This document shows, piece after piece, positions 1-8,565 of a DNA stretch of 56,649 nt. Origin of the DNA: CAZRDB01 sp964598695 (GTDB lineage Bacteria; Armatimonadota; Zipacnadia; UBA1398); assembly GCA_964598695.1 (NCBI GenBank), contig CAZRDB010000006.1, positions 1 through 56,649 on the forward strand. The letters are read 5' to 3'. Under the pieces are notes generated by a model. The model was given only the letters and a program-made list of their open reading frames with translations. It had not been told where the DNA came from and did no database searches. Positions within the stretch are counted from its first letter, which is position 1. Every line of letters starts with the position of its first letter. Both the position numbers and the translations under genes were made by a program.

Positions 1-63
1 CTTGCGCGCGAGAACTTGCGAGAACTGCTCCAGAGCGCCGCGCCGCTCCGGAAGGGAGACCAC

Positions 64-876
64 GTGCCCGCCCCTGACTCCGCAACCGAGCCCCCCTACC
101 CGCACCTGCACGCCGAGCTGGTTGCCCGCCGGCGCGATGCCGAGGGGCTTCACGAGCTGATCTTCGATGGTTGGTGGATCGCCCGCAACGCCGTCCCGGG
201 CCAGTTCGCGAGCCTCAAGATCCCTCGACTCGGCACCGACCCGTTGCTGCGGCGGCCGATGAGCATCGCGTTCGTGCAGGACGACCACTTCGGCCTGCTC
301 GTCCAGACGGTGGGCAGCGGCAGCCGCGCGATCTCCGAGGCGCCGATCGGTGAGCGGTTCGACATCCTCGGTCCGGTCGGGCGCGGCTTTGAGCCGCCGA
401 AGCCCGGCTCCCGCGTTGCGCTCGTCGGCGGCGGCGTGGGGCTCGCCCCGCTGCGCTTCCTGTTCGAGCGCCACCGCGACGATTGCCAGTGGGAGCTGCT
501 CACCGGCGCGCGGCGGGAGCGCCTGATCCCCTTCCGCCACTACCTCGAGGCCACCGGCTGCGCCCACTTCGCGACCGACGACGGCTCGGCCGGGATGCGT
601 GGGACCGCGCTCGACCTGCTCCGGCGCCGCCACGGCGAGCAACCGTTCGACCGGATCTACGCCTGCGGCCCGCCGCGGATGATCCGGGCGGTCGTGGACT
701 ACGCCCGCGAGGCGGGGATCGAGTGCCACATCTCGCTCGAGGCCCGCATGGCCTGCGCGATGGGCCAGTGCCTCGGATGTGTGGTCGCGAAGGCGGGCGG
801 CGGCTACGTGCGCGTCTGCACCGAGGGCCCGTGCTTCCGTGCGGACGAGGTCGTTCTCGGTGAGGAGGTCGAGTAG
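64..876 (+). CDS. pyrK: Dihydroorotate dehydrogenase B, electron transfer subunit
   Basis: Iron-sulfur flavoprotein that passes electrons from the PyrD flavin to NAD+ in the class 1B dihydroorotate dehydrogenase of pyrimidine synthesis; cytoplasmic. The 270-residue protein has the ferredoxin-reductase layout: an FAD-binding RRPMS motif near residues 63-67, a glycine-rich nucleotide loop GGGVG at 122-126, CGPP at 201-204, and a C-terminal 2Fe-2S cluster with C231-x4-C236-x2-C239-x12-C252, the PyrK spacing except for a slightly shorter last gap. I chose GTG 64 because GGAAGGGAG lies just upstream; an in-frame TTG at 16 would add 16 residues. pyrD follows after 3 bases and carries a strong ribosome site inside the pyrK 3' end, so the two are coupled. 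The family call is secure. Confidence 0.95.
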   Translation: MPAPDSATEPPYPHLHAELVARRRDAEGLHELIFDGWWIARNAVPGQFASLKIPRLGTDPLLRRPMSIAFVQDDHFGLLVQTVGSGSRAISEAPIGERFDILGPVGRGFEPPKPGSRVALVGGGVGLAPLRFLFERHRDDCQWELLTGARRERLIPFRHYLEATGCAHFATDDGSAGMRGTALDLLRRRHGEQPFDRIYACGPPRMIRAVVDYAREAGIECHISLEARMACAMGQCLGCVVAKAGGGYVRVCTEGPCFRADEVVLGEEVE

Positions 877-879
877 CCG

Positions 880-1809
880 TTGGCCGTGGACCTGCGCGTG
901 AAGATCGGCGCGCTCGAGCTGCCGAACCCGGTGCTGCTGGCCTCGGGCTGCTGCGGCTACGGCGACGAGCTGGCCGGCTTCGTCGATCTCTCGGACGTCG
1001 GCGGACTGATGGTCAAGGGGACCACGCTCGAGCCGCGCGAGGGCAACCCGCCGCCCCGGATCGCCGAGACGCCCTCGGGGATGCTGAACTCGATCGGGCT
1101 CCAGAACCCGGGCGTCGACCGCGTGATCTCGGAGAAGCTCCCGTGGCTGGCGCGGCTCGGGGTCCCCGTCATCGTCAATGTCTCGGGCAGCCGCCCCGAG
1201 GACTACGTCGAGTGCGCCCGGCGGCTGACCGAGGCCCCGACGGCACACGCCATTGAACTGAACGTCTCCTGCCCCAACGTGAAGGCGGGCGGGATCCAGT
1301 TCGGCGTCGAGGCGGCCGCGCTCGAACGGCTCACCCGCTCGGTGCGGGAGGTCTTCCCGCGCACCCTCATCGTCAAGCTCACCCCGAACGTGACCGACAT
1401 CACGGAGACGGCCCGCGCGGCGGTCGCGGGGGGGGCCGACGCCCTCTCGACGATCAACACGCTGGTCGGGATGTCGGTCGACATCCGCACCCGCCGCCCG
1501 ACGCTCCATCGGACCTTGGGAGGGCTCTCCGGCCCGGCGATCCGCCCGGTCGCGGTACGCTGCACCTGGCAGGTCGCCCAGGCGGTCTCGGTGCCCGTGA
1601 TCGGCATGGGGGGCATCGCCTGCGCCGAGGACGCGCTCGAGTTCCTGCTGGTCGGCGCCAGCGCCGTAGCGGTCGGCACCGCGAGCCTGATCGATCCCGG
1701 CGTCCACCGCGCGGTCCGAGAGGGAATCGCCGAATACTGCCTGAATGAAGGGGCACTTTCGGTTGGGCGGATCGTCGGTTCCATGAGGGCGTGGGAGGGA
1801 ACGGGGTAA
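880..1809 (+). CDS. pyrD: Dihydroorotate dehydrogenase, class 1B catalytic subunit
   Basis: FMN-dependent oxidation of dihydroorotate to orotate, the fourth step of UMP synthesis; works as a complex with PyrK. The 309-residue TIM barrel shows the FMN/substrate lysine in MVKGTT (K46), the substrate loop NSIGLQNPG, and the class 1 catalytic cysteine in NVSCPN (C131), which separates it from class 2 enzymes that use serine. The TTG start at 880 is preferred because GAGGAGGT at 862-869 is spaced about 10 bases away; GTG 886 is a weaker alternative. It is directly downstream of pyrK, as usual for class 1B. What is unusual is what follows: only 12 bases separate it from the QatB/QatC-like pair, which may therefore be co-transcribed. 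Confidence 0.96.
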   Translation: MAVDLRVKIGALELPNPVLLASGCCGYGDELAGFVDLSDVGGLMVKGTTLEPREGNPPPRIAETPSGMLNSIGLQNPGVDRVISEKLPWLARLGVPVIVNVSGSRPEDYVECARRLTEAPTAHAIELNVSCPNVKAGGIQFGVEAAALERLTRSVREVFPRTLIVKLTPNVTDITETARAAVAGGADALSTINTLVGMSVDIRTRRPTLHRTLGGLSGPAIRPVAVRCTWQVAQAVSVPVIGMGGIACAEDALEFLLVGASAVAVGTASLIDPGVHRAVREGIAEYCLNEGALSVGRIVGSMRAWEGTG

Positions 1810-1821
1810 AGGGACGCCCCA

Positions 1822-2430
1822 GTGGGAACGTCAGCCTCGCACTCGTCTCCCCGCGGCCAATCGGGCTGGCACGCCGTTCGAGCCGCGTATGAAGCCGGGG
1901 CGCAGCCGGCGGAGGTCGCCCCACTGCTCGCGCGCGCCATCCCCGATTCCGTTCTGCGCCGTTTCGCCGATCCCGATCGCTGCAGCCGGGCGCTACGTGC
2001 CCTCGCCGATCCCGACGGCCAGCTCGGCAACCCCGCCGCCACCCTCTGGCAGGGCGACGGCTCGCTCGAGACCGACCTGGCGCGCACCGCGGCGATCCGC
2101 GCCCGGCTCGCGGCCGACGAGGGGAGCGCCCCCGCCTCGGCCACCCAGTTCGCGGCCGAGTACGCCGCGGCGATCGCCGAGCATGCGGCGGCGCGCGATC
2201 TCGAGGAGCATGTTGGCGGTCCTTCGCTGCCGGACGTAGGTGCCATGGCCACGCTTGTGGAACGCATCGGTGATGAGGTGCGGCGCGAGGTGCTCGGGCT
2301 TCCGTCCCCGGGGGAGGCAGGTGAGACCAGAGCCCCCGAGGGAGAGGGGTCCGATCCGGGCCGGGACGCGGCGGATCGGATCCTCGGCGCATTCGCCGCG
2401 CTCCGAAGGAGGGGCACGGCCGATGCCTGA
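1822..2430 (+). CDS. QatB-like small protein with MGTS N-terminus
   Basis: A 202-residue protein with no catalytic motif I recognise. Its N-terminus, MGTSAS followed by a Ser/Pro/Gly stretch, a tryptophan and an amphipathic helix (VRAAYEAGAQ), matches my memory of QatB proteins from the QatABCD anti-phage system, which begin MGTS. The rest is Ala/Glu-rich and helical, with an acidic Gly/Pro linker near residues 165-180 and a basic C-terminus. The GTG start at 1822 has AGGGA about 10 bases upstream and gives exactly the MGTS start. The gene ends inside the next gene (8-base overlap), whose product is a QueC/QatC-like PP-loop enzyme; that pairing is the best evidence for the call. Function here is unknown. 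It could instead be an unrelated helical partner of the PP-loop enzyme. Confidence 0.6.
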   Translation: MGTSASHSSPRGQSGWHAVRAAYEAGAQPAEVAPLLARAIPDSVLRRFADPDRCSRALRALADPDGQLGNPAATLWQGDGSLETDLARTAAIRARLAADEGSAPASATQFAAEYAAAIAEHAAARDLEEHVGGPSLPDVGAMATLVERIGDEVRREVLGLPSPGEAGETRAPEGEGSDPGRDAADRILGAFAALRRRGTADA

Positions 2431-3775
2431 TGGGGTCGTAGTGGCCACGGGGATCTCCAGCGACGCGGCTCGGCGCATCGCCGCCCGGTACGAGCGCGCC
2501 GTCGTGCTCGATTTCGACGAAGCCCAGGGCAACCTCACCGCCGACATCGGCGAGATCGCGGCCCTGACCGACGGCGAGCTGCCGGAGGCCTCGCGCGAAC
2601 TCCTCCTCTTCGCCGCCGCAGTGCTCTACGGCGACATCGCCCTACCCAGGGGCCGCAACGAGGGATGGTCGCGCGAGATCGTCTACCACGTCCCCTCGCG
2701 CACCCCCGAACGCTTCGCCGACTATGCGCTCTCCTTCAGCGCCTTGCTCGGATTCGTGATGGGGGACTCCGTGACCATCGTGACCGAACGGGCGACCGAG
2801 CCGCTGCCGGCGCTCACCCGACAGGAGGCAAAGCGGGCCTCCCGCACCGCCGCCGACTGCGCCTGCCTGCTCTCCGGCGGGATCGACAGCCTCGCGGGAG
2901 CGGCCGCACTCCTGGCGTCGGGCCGGAAGCCGGTCTTCTTCATGCACGCTTCGGGCAACCCGGCCGTCGCGGAGGGCCAGCGCTCCGTCCGCCGTTCGCT
3001 CGAGCGCTGCTTCGGTCCCCAGACGGTCGTGACGATCCCGATCCACGTCTCGTCCCGGGCCCGCCCGCGGTTCCCCTTCCCCGAGGAGGTCGCCCGGGAG
3101 CCCAGCCGCCGCTCGCGCAGCCTCGTGCCGCTGGTCGGGGCGGCCGTCGGGTCGGCCCTGCTGGGGGCCGGCGAGGTGTACATCCCGGAGAACGGCGTGC
3201 TGGCCGCCCAGCTCCCGCTCACGCGCGCCCGGGTCGCGAGCTTCACGACGCGAACCACCCACCCGCGGTGGCTTGCCGGCCTCGGCCGGGTGCTCTCCGA
3301 TCTCCTCTCGGCGCCCCTGCGGATCGACAACCCGCTGCTCGGGCAGACCAAGTCGGAACTCGTGCGCGACATTCTGCTGCCGGTACTCGGCGAGCGCGCC
3401 GTCCGCGCCACGACCTCCTGCTGGCTCGCCGGCCGCCGGACGGTTCCGTGCGGGGGCTGCATCCCGTGTATCCTGCGCAGGATCGCGTTCGAGTGTGCCG
3501 ACCTCGCGCCCGAGGCATGCGATGAGGACATCCTGAGCGACAGCGTCGCGCGGTCGGGGATGGTCAGCTACCGCAACCTCGTGGCGGTGCTGGCCCTCGT
3601 GCGGGACTTCCACCTTCTGCCCGAGACGCGCCTGCGCCACCGGTACCCGGAACTCGCCTACGCCGATCGCGACGCGACGGTCGTGCTCGCGACCGTGCGG
3701 CGGTTCGCGGAAGAGGTCTGCAACCTGGCCCAGGCGCGGTATCCTATGCTCCAGCGTCTCCTCGGGCTGTGCTAG
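2423..3775 (+). CDS. QueC/QatC-like PP-loop ATP pyrophosphatase
   Basis: A 450-residue member of the adenine-nucleotide alpha-hydrolase superfamily. The PP-loop SGGIDS sits at residues 151-156, and a QueC-type zinc site C333-x9-C343-x2-C346-x2-C349 follows near 333-349. QueC converts carboxydeazaguanine to preQ0 but is only about 220 residues long; this protein has about 150 extra N-terminal residues, an ENG...TRTTHP block (about 256-281) and a C-terminal helical tail, which fits QatC better. ATG 2423 is chosen because GAAGGAGGGG lies 9-18 bases upstream and it overlaps the previous stop by 8 bases; longer in-frame extensions upstream run inside the neighbour. No other queuosine gene (queD, queE, folE) is in the window, so a preQ0 role is unlikely. 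The PP-loop/zinc fold is secure; the QatC assignment is inference. Confidence 0.75.
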   Translation: MPDGVVVATGISSDAARRIAARYERAVVLDFDEAQGNLTADIGEIAALTDGELPEASRELLLFAAAVLYGDIALPRGRNEGWSREIVYHVPSRTPERFADYALSFSALLGFVMGDSVTIVTERATEPLPALTRQEAKRASRTAADCACLLSGGIDSLAGAAALLASGRKPVFFMHASGNPAVAEGQRSVRRSLERCFGPQTVVTIPIHVSSRARPRFPFPEEVAREPSRRSRSLVPLVGAAVGSALLGAGEVYIPENGVLAAQLPLTRARVASFTTRTTHPRWLAGLGRVLSDLLSAPLRIDNPLLGQTKSELVRDILLPVLGERAVRATTSCWLAGRRTVPCGGCIPCILRRIAFECADLAPEACDEDILSDSVARSGMVSYRNLVAVLALVRDFHLLPETRLRHRYPELAYADRDATVVLATVRRFAEEVCNLAQARYPMLQRLLGLC

Positions 3776-3851
3776 CGAGACGCGGCCCCGCACCGGGGGT
3801 CTAAGCTCCCCGGCAGTGGGATCGGACACCAACCGCAGGAGAGGGCGCCAC

Positions 3852-6464
3852 ATGTCGCCGATCGCAGTTGTCCTCGGGATCGGGCTCGCACTCGCGGGTC
3901 CGGGGCAGGCCCTGGCCGAGCCGCTCGCGTGCGACCTCCAACGGGGTCTCGCGACCGGCCGACTGGCCATCGAAGGCGCGGCCGAGAGCGGGTGGATCGG
4001 CGACGACGACGGCTACCTCCGCGTCGTGGCCGCCGAGGCCGAGGCTACCGTGCAGTGGACACCGGCCGCGATCCCCGCGGGCCCGTTGCGCCTCACGCTG
4101 GTGGCGATGTCGGCCGGCGGGGCCACGCGCGCCCGGATCGGTCTCGCCGTGGCAGACCCAAGACGCGGGCCGGAGCGAGACCTGTGGCTCGACGGCTCCT
4201 TCCGCACCTATCGGTTCGTCGTCTACCCGCCCAGCGAGCTGCCGGGCGCCGCGGTCGCTCTCCACACCGCACCGGGGGCGGCGATCCACATCCGCACGCT
4301 CCAGCTCGAGCCCATGGCAGGTCTGGGCCGGGGAGCGGCGCCCACGGCGGCCGTGCGTAATGCCTCCTTCGAGTTCGGCCATGCGGGCTGGACGCCGGCC
4401 GCCCCCGAGCCCGGGGCGCCCGAGATCCGTCCGTCCGAGGGCGTCGGCGGATCCGCCTGCGCGCTGCTCTCGGGCGGGCCGGGCACACAGCCGTACGCGT
4501 ACGCGACCTACCCGATCCCTCTCGTGGTCACGCCCCCGGCAAGCACGCTCTCGCCCGAGAGCCCCGTCGCGCTCACGCCCGGCGCCGACTACGCGATCGG
4601 CCTCGCGCTCCGCGCCGAGCCGGCCGGCACGCGGGTGATCGTCCGCGTCGAGCAACCTTGGGAGGATCCGCAGGAGGCGCGGCTCGTCGCGTCGGTCTCC
4701 TGGCGGCCGCATCAGGTGACCTTCGCGGCGCTGCGCTCCCAGGCCACGATCACGCTCGCGCCCGTCGTCGAGCCCACCCAGGGGATCGTCCGCGTGTGGG
4801 TGGACGATGTCTCGGTATCGCCGGCCGGCGCCGGGCCCGCCCCGCCCTCCTTGGAGCCCGACTGGGCGTGCGCCCCCAGCCGCGCGGGAGGCGTCTACAC
4901 GGCTTCCGAGCCCGTCGCGGTGCGGCTCTCGGCCCGCTGCCAGGGCGACGGCAAGCCGCGCGAGCTGCGCCTGCGCGTGAAGGTCGAGGACATCGGCGGC
5001 AAGCCCGTCATCGACACGACCGAGTCGCTCCTCGTCCCGTCGGACGGCAAGGTCCTCGAGAAGACGCTGCCTCTGGGCGTCCTCGGGCTCGGCTTCTTCC
5101 GGGTGCTCGTGAGCGACGCCAACGGAGCCACGCAGGAGTTGCGGATCGCCCGCTTCGAGCCCTACACGGGAGCCGACTCGCCGTTCGGCGTGAGCTGGGG
5201 CTGGGCCACCGACGAACCGTTCCGCGTCGGCCGCGCAGCCGGGATCCGCTGGGTGCGCGACTGGTCGATCGCGTGGGAGGCGTGCGAGCCGCAGCAGGGA
5301 CAGCGCTCGCTGCTCGGCGCGGCGGCCTTCCTCGACCGCTACCGCCGGCTCGACCTCAAGGTCCTCGAGTGCCTGCCGTTCCCTTCGGCGCCATGGTCGA
5401 ACGGGGTCCCGGCGGAGGAATGGCAGAGCGACCGGGTCCTGCCCTGGCCGGGCCGGCGAGCCTACCTCCCCGACCAGCCGGAGCTGCTCTCGGCCCACCT
5501 CAGCGAGTTCGCGCGGGAGCTGGGCACGCGGTTCGACGCATTCGAGATGCTGACCGAGCCGCTGGCCGCGGGATGGTCGCTGCCGCCCTCGCGGTACGGG
5601 GCGAGCGACTACGTCGACCTCTGCCGCCTCGCGCGCAACGCGCTCGCAGAGGGCGGTTGGGGCGGGGAGTTCGTCGGCGGCGTCGACGTGGTGCCCGGCC
5701 GCGTCGATCCGGAGCTGTACGGCGAACTGCGCTCCGCCGGCCTCCACAGCGTGGTCGGCCCGATGGGCCTGCACGGCTACCTGCTCTCCCTGCCGGCCGA
5801 GGCCTTCGCCGAGCGGGTGCGGGCGGCCGCCGACCTCGCCGGACACCCGCGGATCTGGGTGACCGAGTGCGGCCTCTCCGGCGACGACGACGCGCCGTTC
5901 GGCTCGGTGGGCCAGATCCCCTCGGAACTCGACGCGGCCGACACCCTGGTGCGCTCGGTCGCCGCCTCGCTCTCCGAGGGCGTCGAGCGGGTCTTCTTCG
6001 TCACCGGCCAGCCCATCGGAGGGTGGCAGCAGTCTCGGCGCGGCGACTTCCTCTTCACGGCGCACGGGGCGCCGCGCAAGGCGCTGCCCGTCCTCGCCGC
6101 CCTCGCGCGCCACCTCGGCGATGCGCCAACCGCGGCGGGCTCGCTGGTGCTCGGCGAAGCCCGCGCCTACGTGTTCGGCGGCTACACCGGCGCCGTGGCG
6201 ATCGTCTGCCCCGACTACGGCGCCTCGGCCACCCTCCCGACCGGCCTCGCGAAAGCCGGCGCGACGGTGACCGACATCAACGGCAACGTGCTCGACGCCG
6301 CGCCGGAGGGCGACCTCTGCTTCTACATCCGGGCCCCCAAGATGACGGGCGCCGAACTGCTGCGCACACTGACCCCGCAGCCCGAGAAGCCGCGGCCTAC
6401 GGCGCCGGCGCGAGGCACCGACTCGGCGTCGGCGCCTGGAAGTAGCCCATCGCCTGCACGGTGA
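3852..6464 (+). CDS. Secreted clan-A glycoside-hydrolase-like protein
   Basis: An 870-residue exported protein. ATG 3852 follows a CAGGAGAGGG ribosome site and gives a clean signal peptide ending ALA before EP (about residue 22). Residues about 25-330 are beta-rich and look like two carbohydrate-binding/jelly-roll modules (the second begins around VRNASFEFGHAGW). A TIM-barrel-like domain starts near residue 444 (FGVSWGWATDEPF, GIRWVRDW), typical of GH39/GH5-like clan A enzymes. E569 in EMLTEP is the likely acid/base, with the usual Asn replaced by Thr, and E672 in WVTECG the likely nucleophile. A small beta domain closes the protein. Substrate is unknown. Its tail overlaps the convergent PL11-like lyase gene by 68 bases, so both probably serve polysaccharide breakdown. 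Confidence 0.7.
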   Translation: MSPIAVVLGIGLALAGPGQALAEPLACDLQRGLATGRLAIEGAAESGWIGDDDGYLRVVAAEAEATVQWTPAAIPAGPLRLTLVAMSAGGATRARIGLAVADPRRGPERDLWLDGSFRTYRFVVYPPSELPGAAVALHTAPGAAIHIRTLQLEPMAGLGRGAAPTAAVRNASFEFGHAGWTPAAPEPGAPEIRPSEGVGGSACALLSGGPGTQPYAYATYPIPLVVTPPASTLSPESPVALTPGADYAIGLALRAEPAGTRVIVRVEQPWEDPQEARLVASVSWRPHQVTFAALRSQATITLAPVVEPTQGIVRVWVDDVSVSPAGAGPAPPSLEPDWACAPSRAGGVYTASEPVAVRLSARCQGDGKPRELRLRVKVEDIGGKPVIDTTESLLVPSDGKVLEKTLPLGVLGLGFFRVLVSDANGATQELRIARFEPYTGADSPFGVSWGWATDEPFRVGRAAGIRWVRDWSIAWEACEPQQGQRSLLGAAAFLDRYRRLDLKVLECLPFPSAPWSNGVPAEEWQSDRVLPWPGRRAYLPDQPELLSAHLSEFARELGTRFDAFEMLTEPLAAGWSLPPSRYGASDYVDLCRLARNALAEGGWGGEFVGGVDVVPGRVDPELYGELRSAGLHSVVGPMGLHGYLLSLPAEAFAERVRAAADLAGHPRIWVTECGLSGDDDAPFGSVGQIPSELDAADTLVRSVAASLSEGVERVFFVTGQPIGGWQQSRRGDFLFTAHGAPRKALPVLAALARHLGDAPTAAGSLVLGEARAYVFGGYTGAVAIVCPDYGASATLPTGLAKAGATVTDINGNVLDAAPEGDLCFYIRAPKMTGAELLRTLTPQPEKPRPTAPARGTDSASAPGSSPSPAR

Positions 6465-8565
6465 CATCGGCCCGGTAGATCGGGTCGGCCAGGAGCGTCG
6501 TTCGCCGATCGGCCGCGGGCGTCGTTGTCGTGTAGATCCGAAGCGTGCCGTCGACGGAGGTCACGATCTCCTCGCGCCAGTCGCCGAGCAAGTCGGCCAA
6601 GGCCACGATCCCGCCCTCGAGCCGCAGGAGGACGGAGCCGTCCAGCTCCTGAAGCGTGCGGCCGAGCACCAGCTCCCGCTGGAGATCGGCGTCCCAGTAG
6701 GCTGCCAGCGGCGCCAGTCCCCAGTCGACGGTGGTTGCATCGGCGAGGAGCGTGCCGTCGGCCGCGTGGAGCCAGCGATGCGGCCGCTCCCGCGGCATCT
6801 CCTTCTCCCCGCTGTAGCACTCCATCCCCGGCCGGGCGCCATCGAGGTCGGCGCAGAGACCCTGAGCGTGCACATGCCACGTCTGCTCGTCGATCCCCCA
6901 CAGCACGGCGCCCGTGTCGGCCGCGACGAGGCAGACGGCGTTGCCCCGGCGCCCCGGCTCGATGCCGTAGTAGATCTCCAGCCCCGGTCGAGCCGGCAGG
7001 ATGTCGCCCAGGTAGCAGTGGTCGGGGTGGCCCAGGCCGGTCGACCACAGACCGTTGCCGTTGTCGTCGATCACCGCCGAGCCCACCACCACCTCATCGC
7101 GCCCGTCGGCGTCGACGTCGCCCACCCGCATCGAGTGCGCCCCCTGGCCTCGGTAGCCCCCTCCCTCCTCGGCGCTGCTCCAGTCCCAGAGCCGCTCGAG
7201 CCGCCCCTCGCAGAGCTGGTACGCAACCACCCGAAGCTCCGTGTAGGTGCCTCGGGCAACGAGCAGACACGGGGTCTTGCCATCGAGGTACGCCACGGCG
7301 AGCTGGTTGCGGGAGGCGTAGTTGTAGGTGAGCGGGCCCTCCATGCCCTCGCGAGGGATCCAGTCGACGCGGGCGATCTCCTCCCCCGTGGCTCCCGCCC
7401 AGACGGAGAGGTACTCCGGCCCGCTCTGCACGCGCCCGTCGGCATCGCGCGGGTCGCCCTCCCCGGTCTTGGCGGCGACCTCCGCCTTCCCATCACCATC
7501 GAGATCCGCGACGAGGTACGGGGAGTACCAGATCCCGCGCTCGATGGACCAGCCCAGGTCGCGTGCCCACAGCGGCGTTCCGTCCAGGCGGTAGGCCTCG
7601 ATCCGGTAGGTGTCCGGGCTCGGCTGCCAGTACTGCTCGTATGGGTCGATGTTCTCGGACGGCTGCTTCACCACGTACTCGAGCGTCGCGTCGCCATCGA
7701 GGTCCCCGACCCCGACCTTCTGGCAGCGGTAGGCCCCAGCGAGCGCGATGGGGACGAAGCCGACGCAGGAGGGCGACGGCAGCGCCGCGCTCGCGCCGGG
7801 ATCGGGAGGCCCCCCATCGGCGTCCGTTCGCTCGACCCGGTAGGTGACGGGTCCGTCCGGCGGCGCGGGGTCCGTGATATCGGTGGTCGCGGCGATCGGC
7901 GCGGGGGTGAGCAGCTCCTCGAGACCGTCGCCCGCTCGGCGGTAGACCGCGAACGCGGCGTCCGGGGGGTCCTCCGGCAGGAGTCGCCAGCTCACGTACG
8001 CCCCCCGCTCGCACCGCACCGCCACCGTGCCCCGCCCGAGCCCGAGCGGGGCCCTCTTAGCGGCCCAGCCGTCGACCTTCGGCTTGGGCGGCTGCACGGG
8101 CGTCAGCGTGATGAAGTCGTAGTACGACGATCCGGGGTTCGCCGGGTCGGCCCACCGATCGTCGATCCAGAACTCGACAGTCCCCTCCGTGACGGTGAAG
8201 CGACCCAGGGAACCGCTCGTCTCCCGGAGGTTGACCCACGCCCGCCCGTCCCGTGAGGCGGCCAGGCAGCGGCCGCACCGGATCTCGACGTGCCAGACCC
8301 CTGCGGGCACGTCGCGGATCACCGTGTGCAGGACCGGCGCGCCGTCCTCCGGGCGGTCGCGGTCGGCGAGAACCCTCGGCGACTGCAACACGACGCCCCC
8401 GGACCACTTGCGGTCGGCGTCCACATCGGTGCTCCACAGGTTCCATGTGGTCTCGGTCAGGCGGTCCTCGAGCCAGTTGGGCTCGGTGACCTCCTCGGCC
8501 TCGAACCGCAGCACGCCACGGTCCGGCGCCTGCAGTGACAGCAGAAGAGCCAGGAGAGGCAGCAC
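6397..8565 (-). CDS. PL11-like secreted rhamnogalacturonan lyase
   Basis: A 722-residue exported protein resembling polysaccharide lyase family 11 (YesW/YesX), which cleaves the rhamnogalacturonan I backbone of pectin using calcium. GTG 8565 is preferred: TAGGAGG lies 9 bases upstream and the product starts with a short signal peptide (MLPLLALLLSLQA). An extra N-terminal module (about residues 20-150, FEAEEV start) looks like a carbohydrate-binding domain. Then come the SWRLL...FAVYRR fibronectin-like segment and an eight-bladed propeller with repeated calcium-type turns such as ADLDGDGKAEVAAKTGEGD and VGDVDADGRDEVVVGS, both typical of PL11. Catalytic residues cannot be placed confidently by eye. 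The 3' end overlaps the convergent hydrolase gene. Confidence 0.8.
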   Translation of the reverse strand: MLPLLALLLSLQAPDRGVLRFEAEEVTEPNWLEDRLTETTWNLWSTDVDADRKWSGGVVLQSPRVLADRDRPEDGAPVLHTVIRDVPAGVWHVEIRCGRCLAASRDGRAWVNLRETSGSLGRFTVTEGTVEFWIDDRWADPANPGSSYYDFITLTPVQPPKPKVDGWAAKRAPLGLGRGTVAVRCERGAYVSWRLLPEDPPDAAFAVYRRAGDGLEELLTPAPIAATTDITDPAPPDGPVTYRVERTDADGGPPDPGASAALPSPSCVGFVPIALAGAYRCQKVGVGDLDGDATLEYVVKQPSENIDPYEQYWQPSPDTYRIEAYRLDGTPLWARDLGWSIERGIWYSPYLVADLDGDGKAEVAAKTGEGDPRDADGRVQSGPEYLSVWAGATGEEIARVDWIPREGMEGPLTYNYASRNQLAVAYLDGKTPCLLVARGTYTELRVVAYQLCEGRLERLWDWSSAEEGGGYRGQGAHSMRVGDVDADGRDEVVVGSAVIDDNGNGLWSTGLGHPDHCYLGDILPARPGLEIYYGIEPGRRGNAVCLVAADTGAVLWGIDEQTWHVHAQGLCADLDGARPGMECYSGEKEMPRERPHRWLHAADGTLLADATTVDWGLAPLAAYWDADLQRELVLGRTLQELDGSVLLRLEGGIVALADLLGDWREEIVTSVDGTLRIYTTTTPAADRRTTLLADPIYRADVTVQAMGYFQAPTPSRCLAPAP

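Noticed and set aside
1822..3775. A complete Qat defence system
   Set aside because: Only QatB-like and QatC-like genes are present. The flanks are pyrD and a secreted hydrolase; there is no QatA NTPase or QatD nuclease in the window.
2423..3775. A queuosine-pathway QueC gene
   Set aside because: The protein is about twice QueC length, has family blocks not found in QueC, and no queD, queE, queF or folE gene is nearby.
3801..6467. An 888-codon open frame on the minus strand covering the hydrolase-like gene
   Set aside because: It mirrors the real plus-strand gene in a 70% GC genome; the translation is Arg/Gly/Ala-rich without domains, and the plus-strand frame has a signal peptide, ribosome site and family motifs. 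Similar antisense shadows over yidC, feoB, tldD, tldE, mutS2 and the 1119-residue protein were rejected for the same reason.
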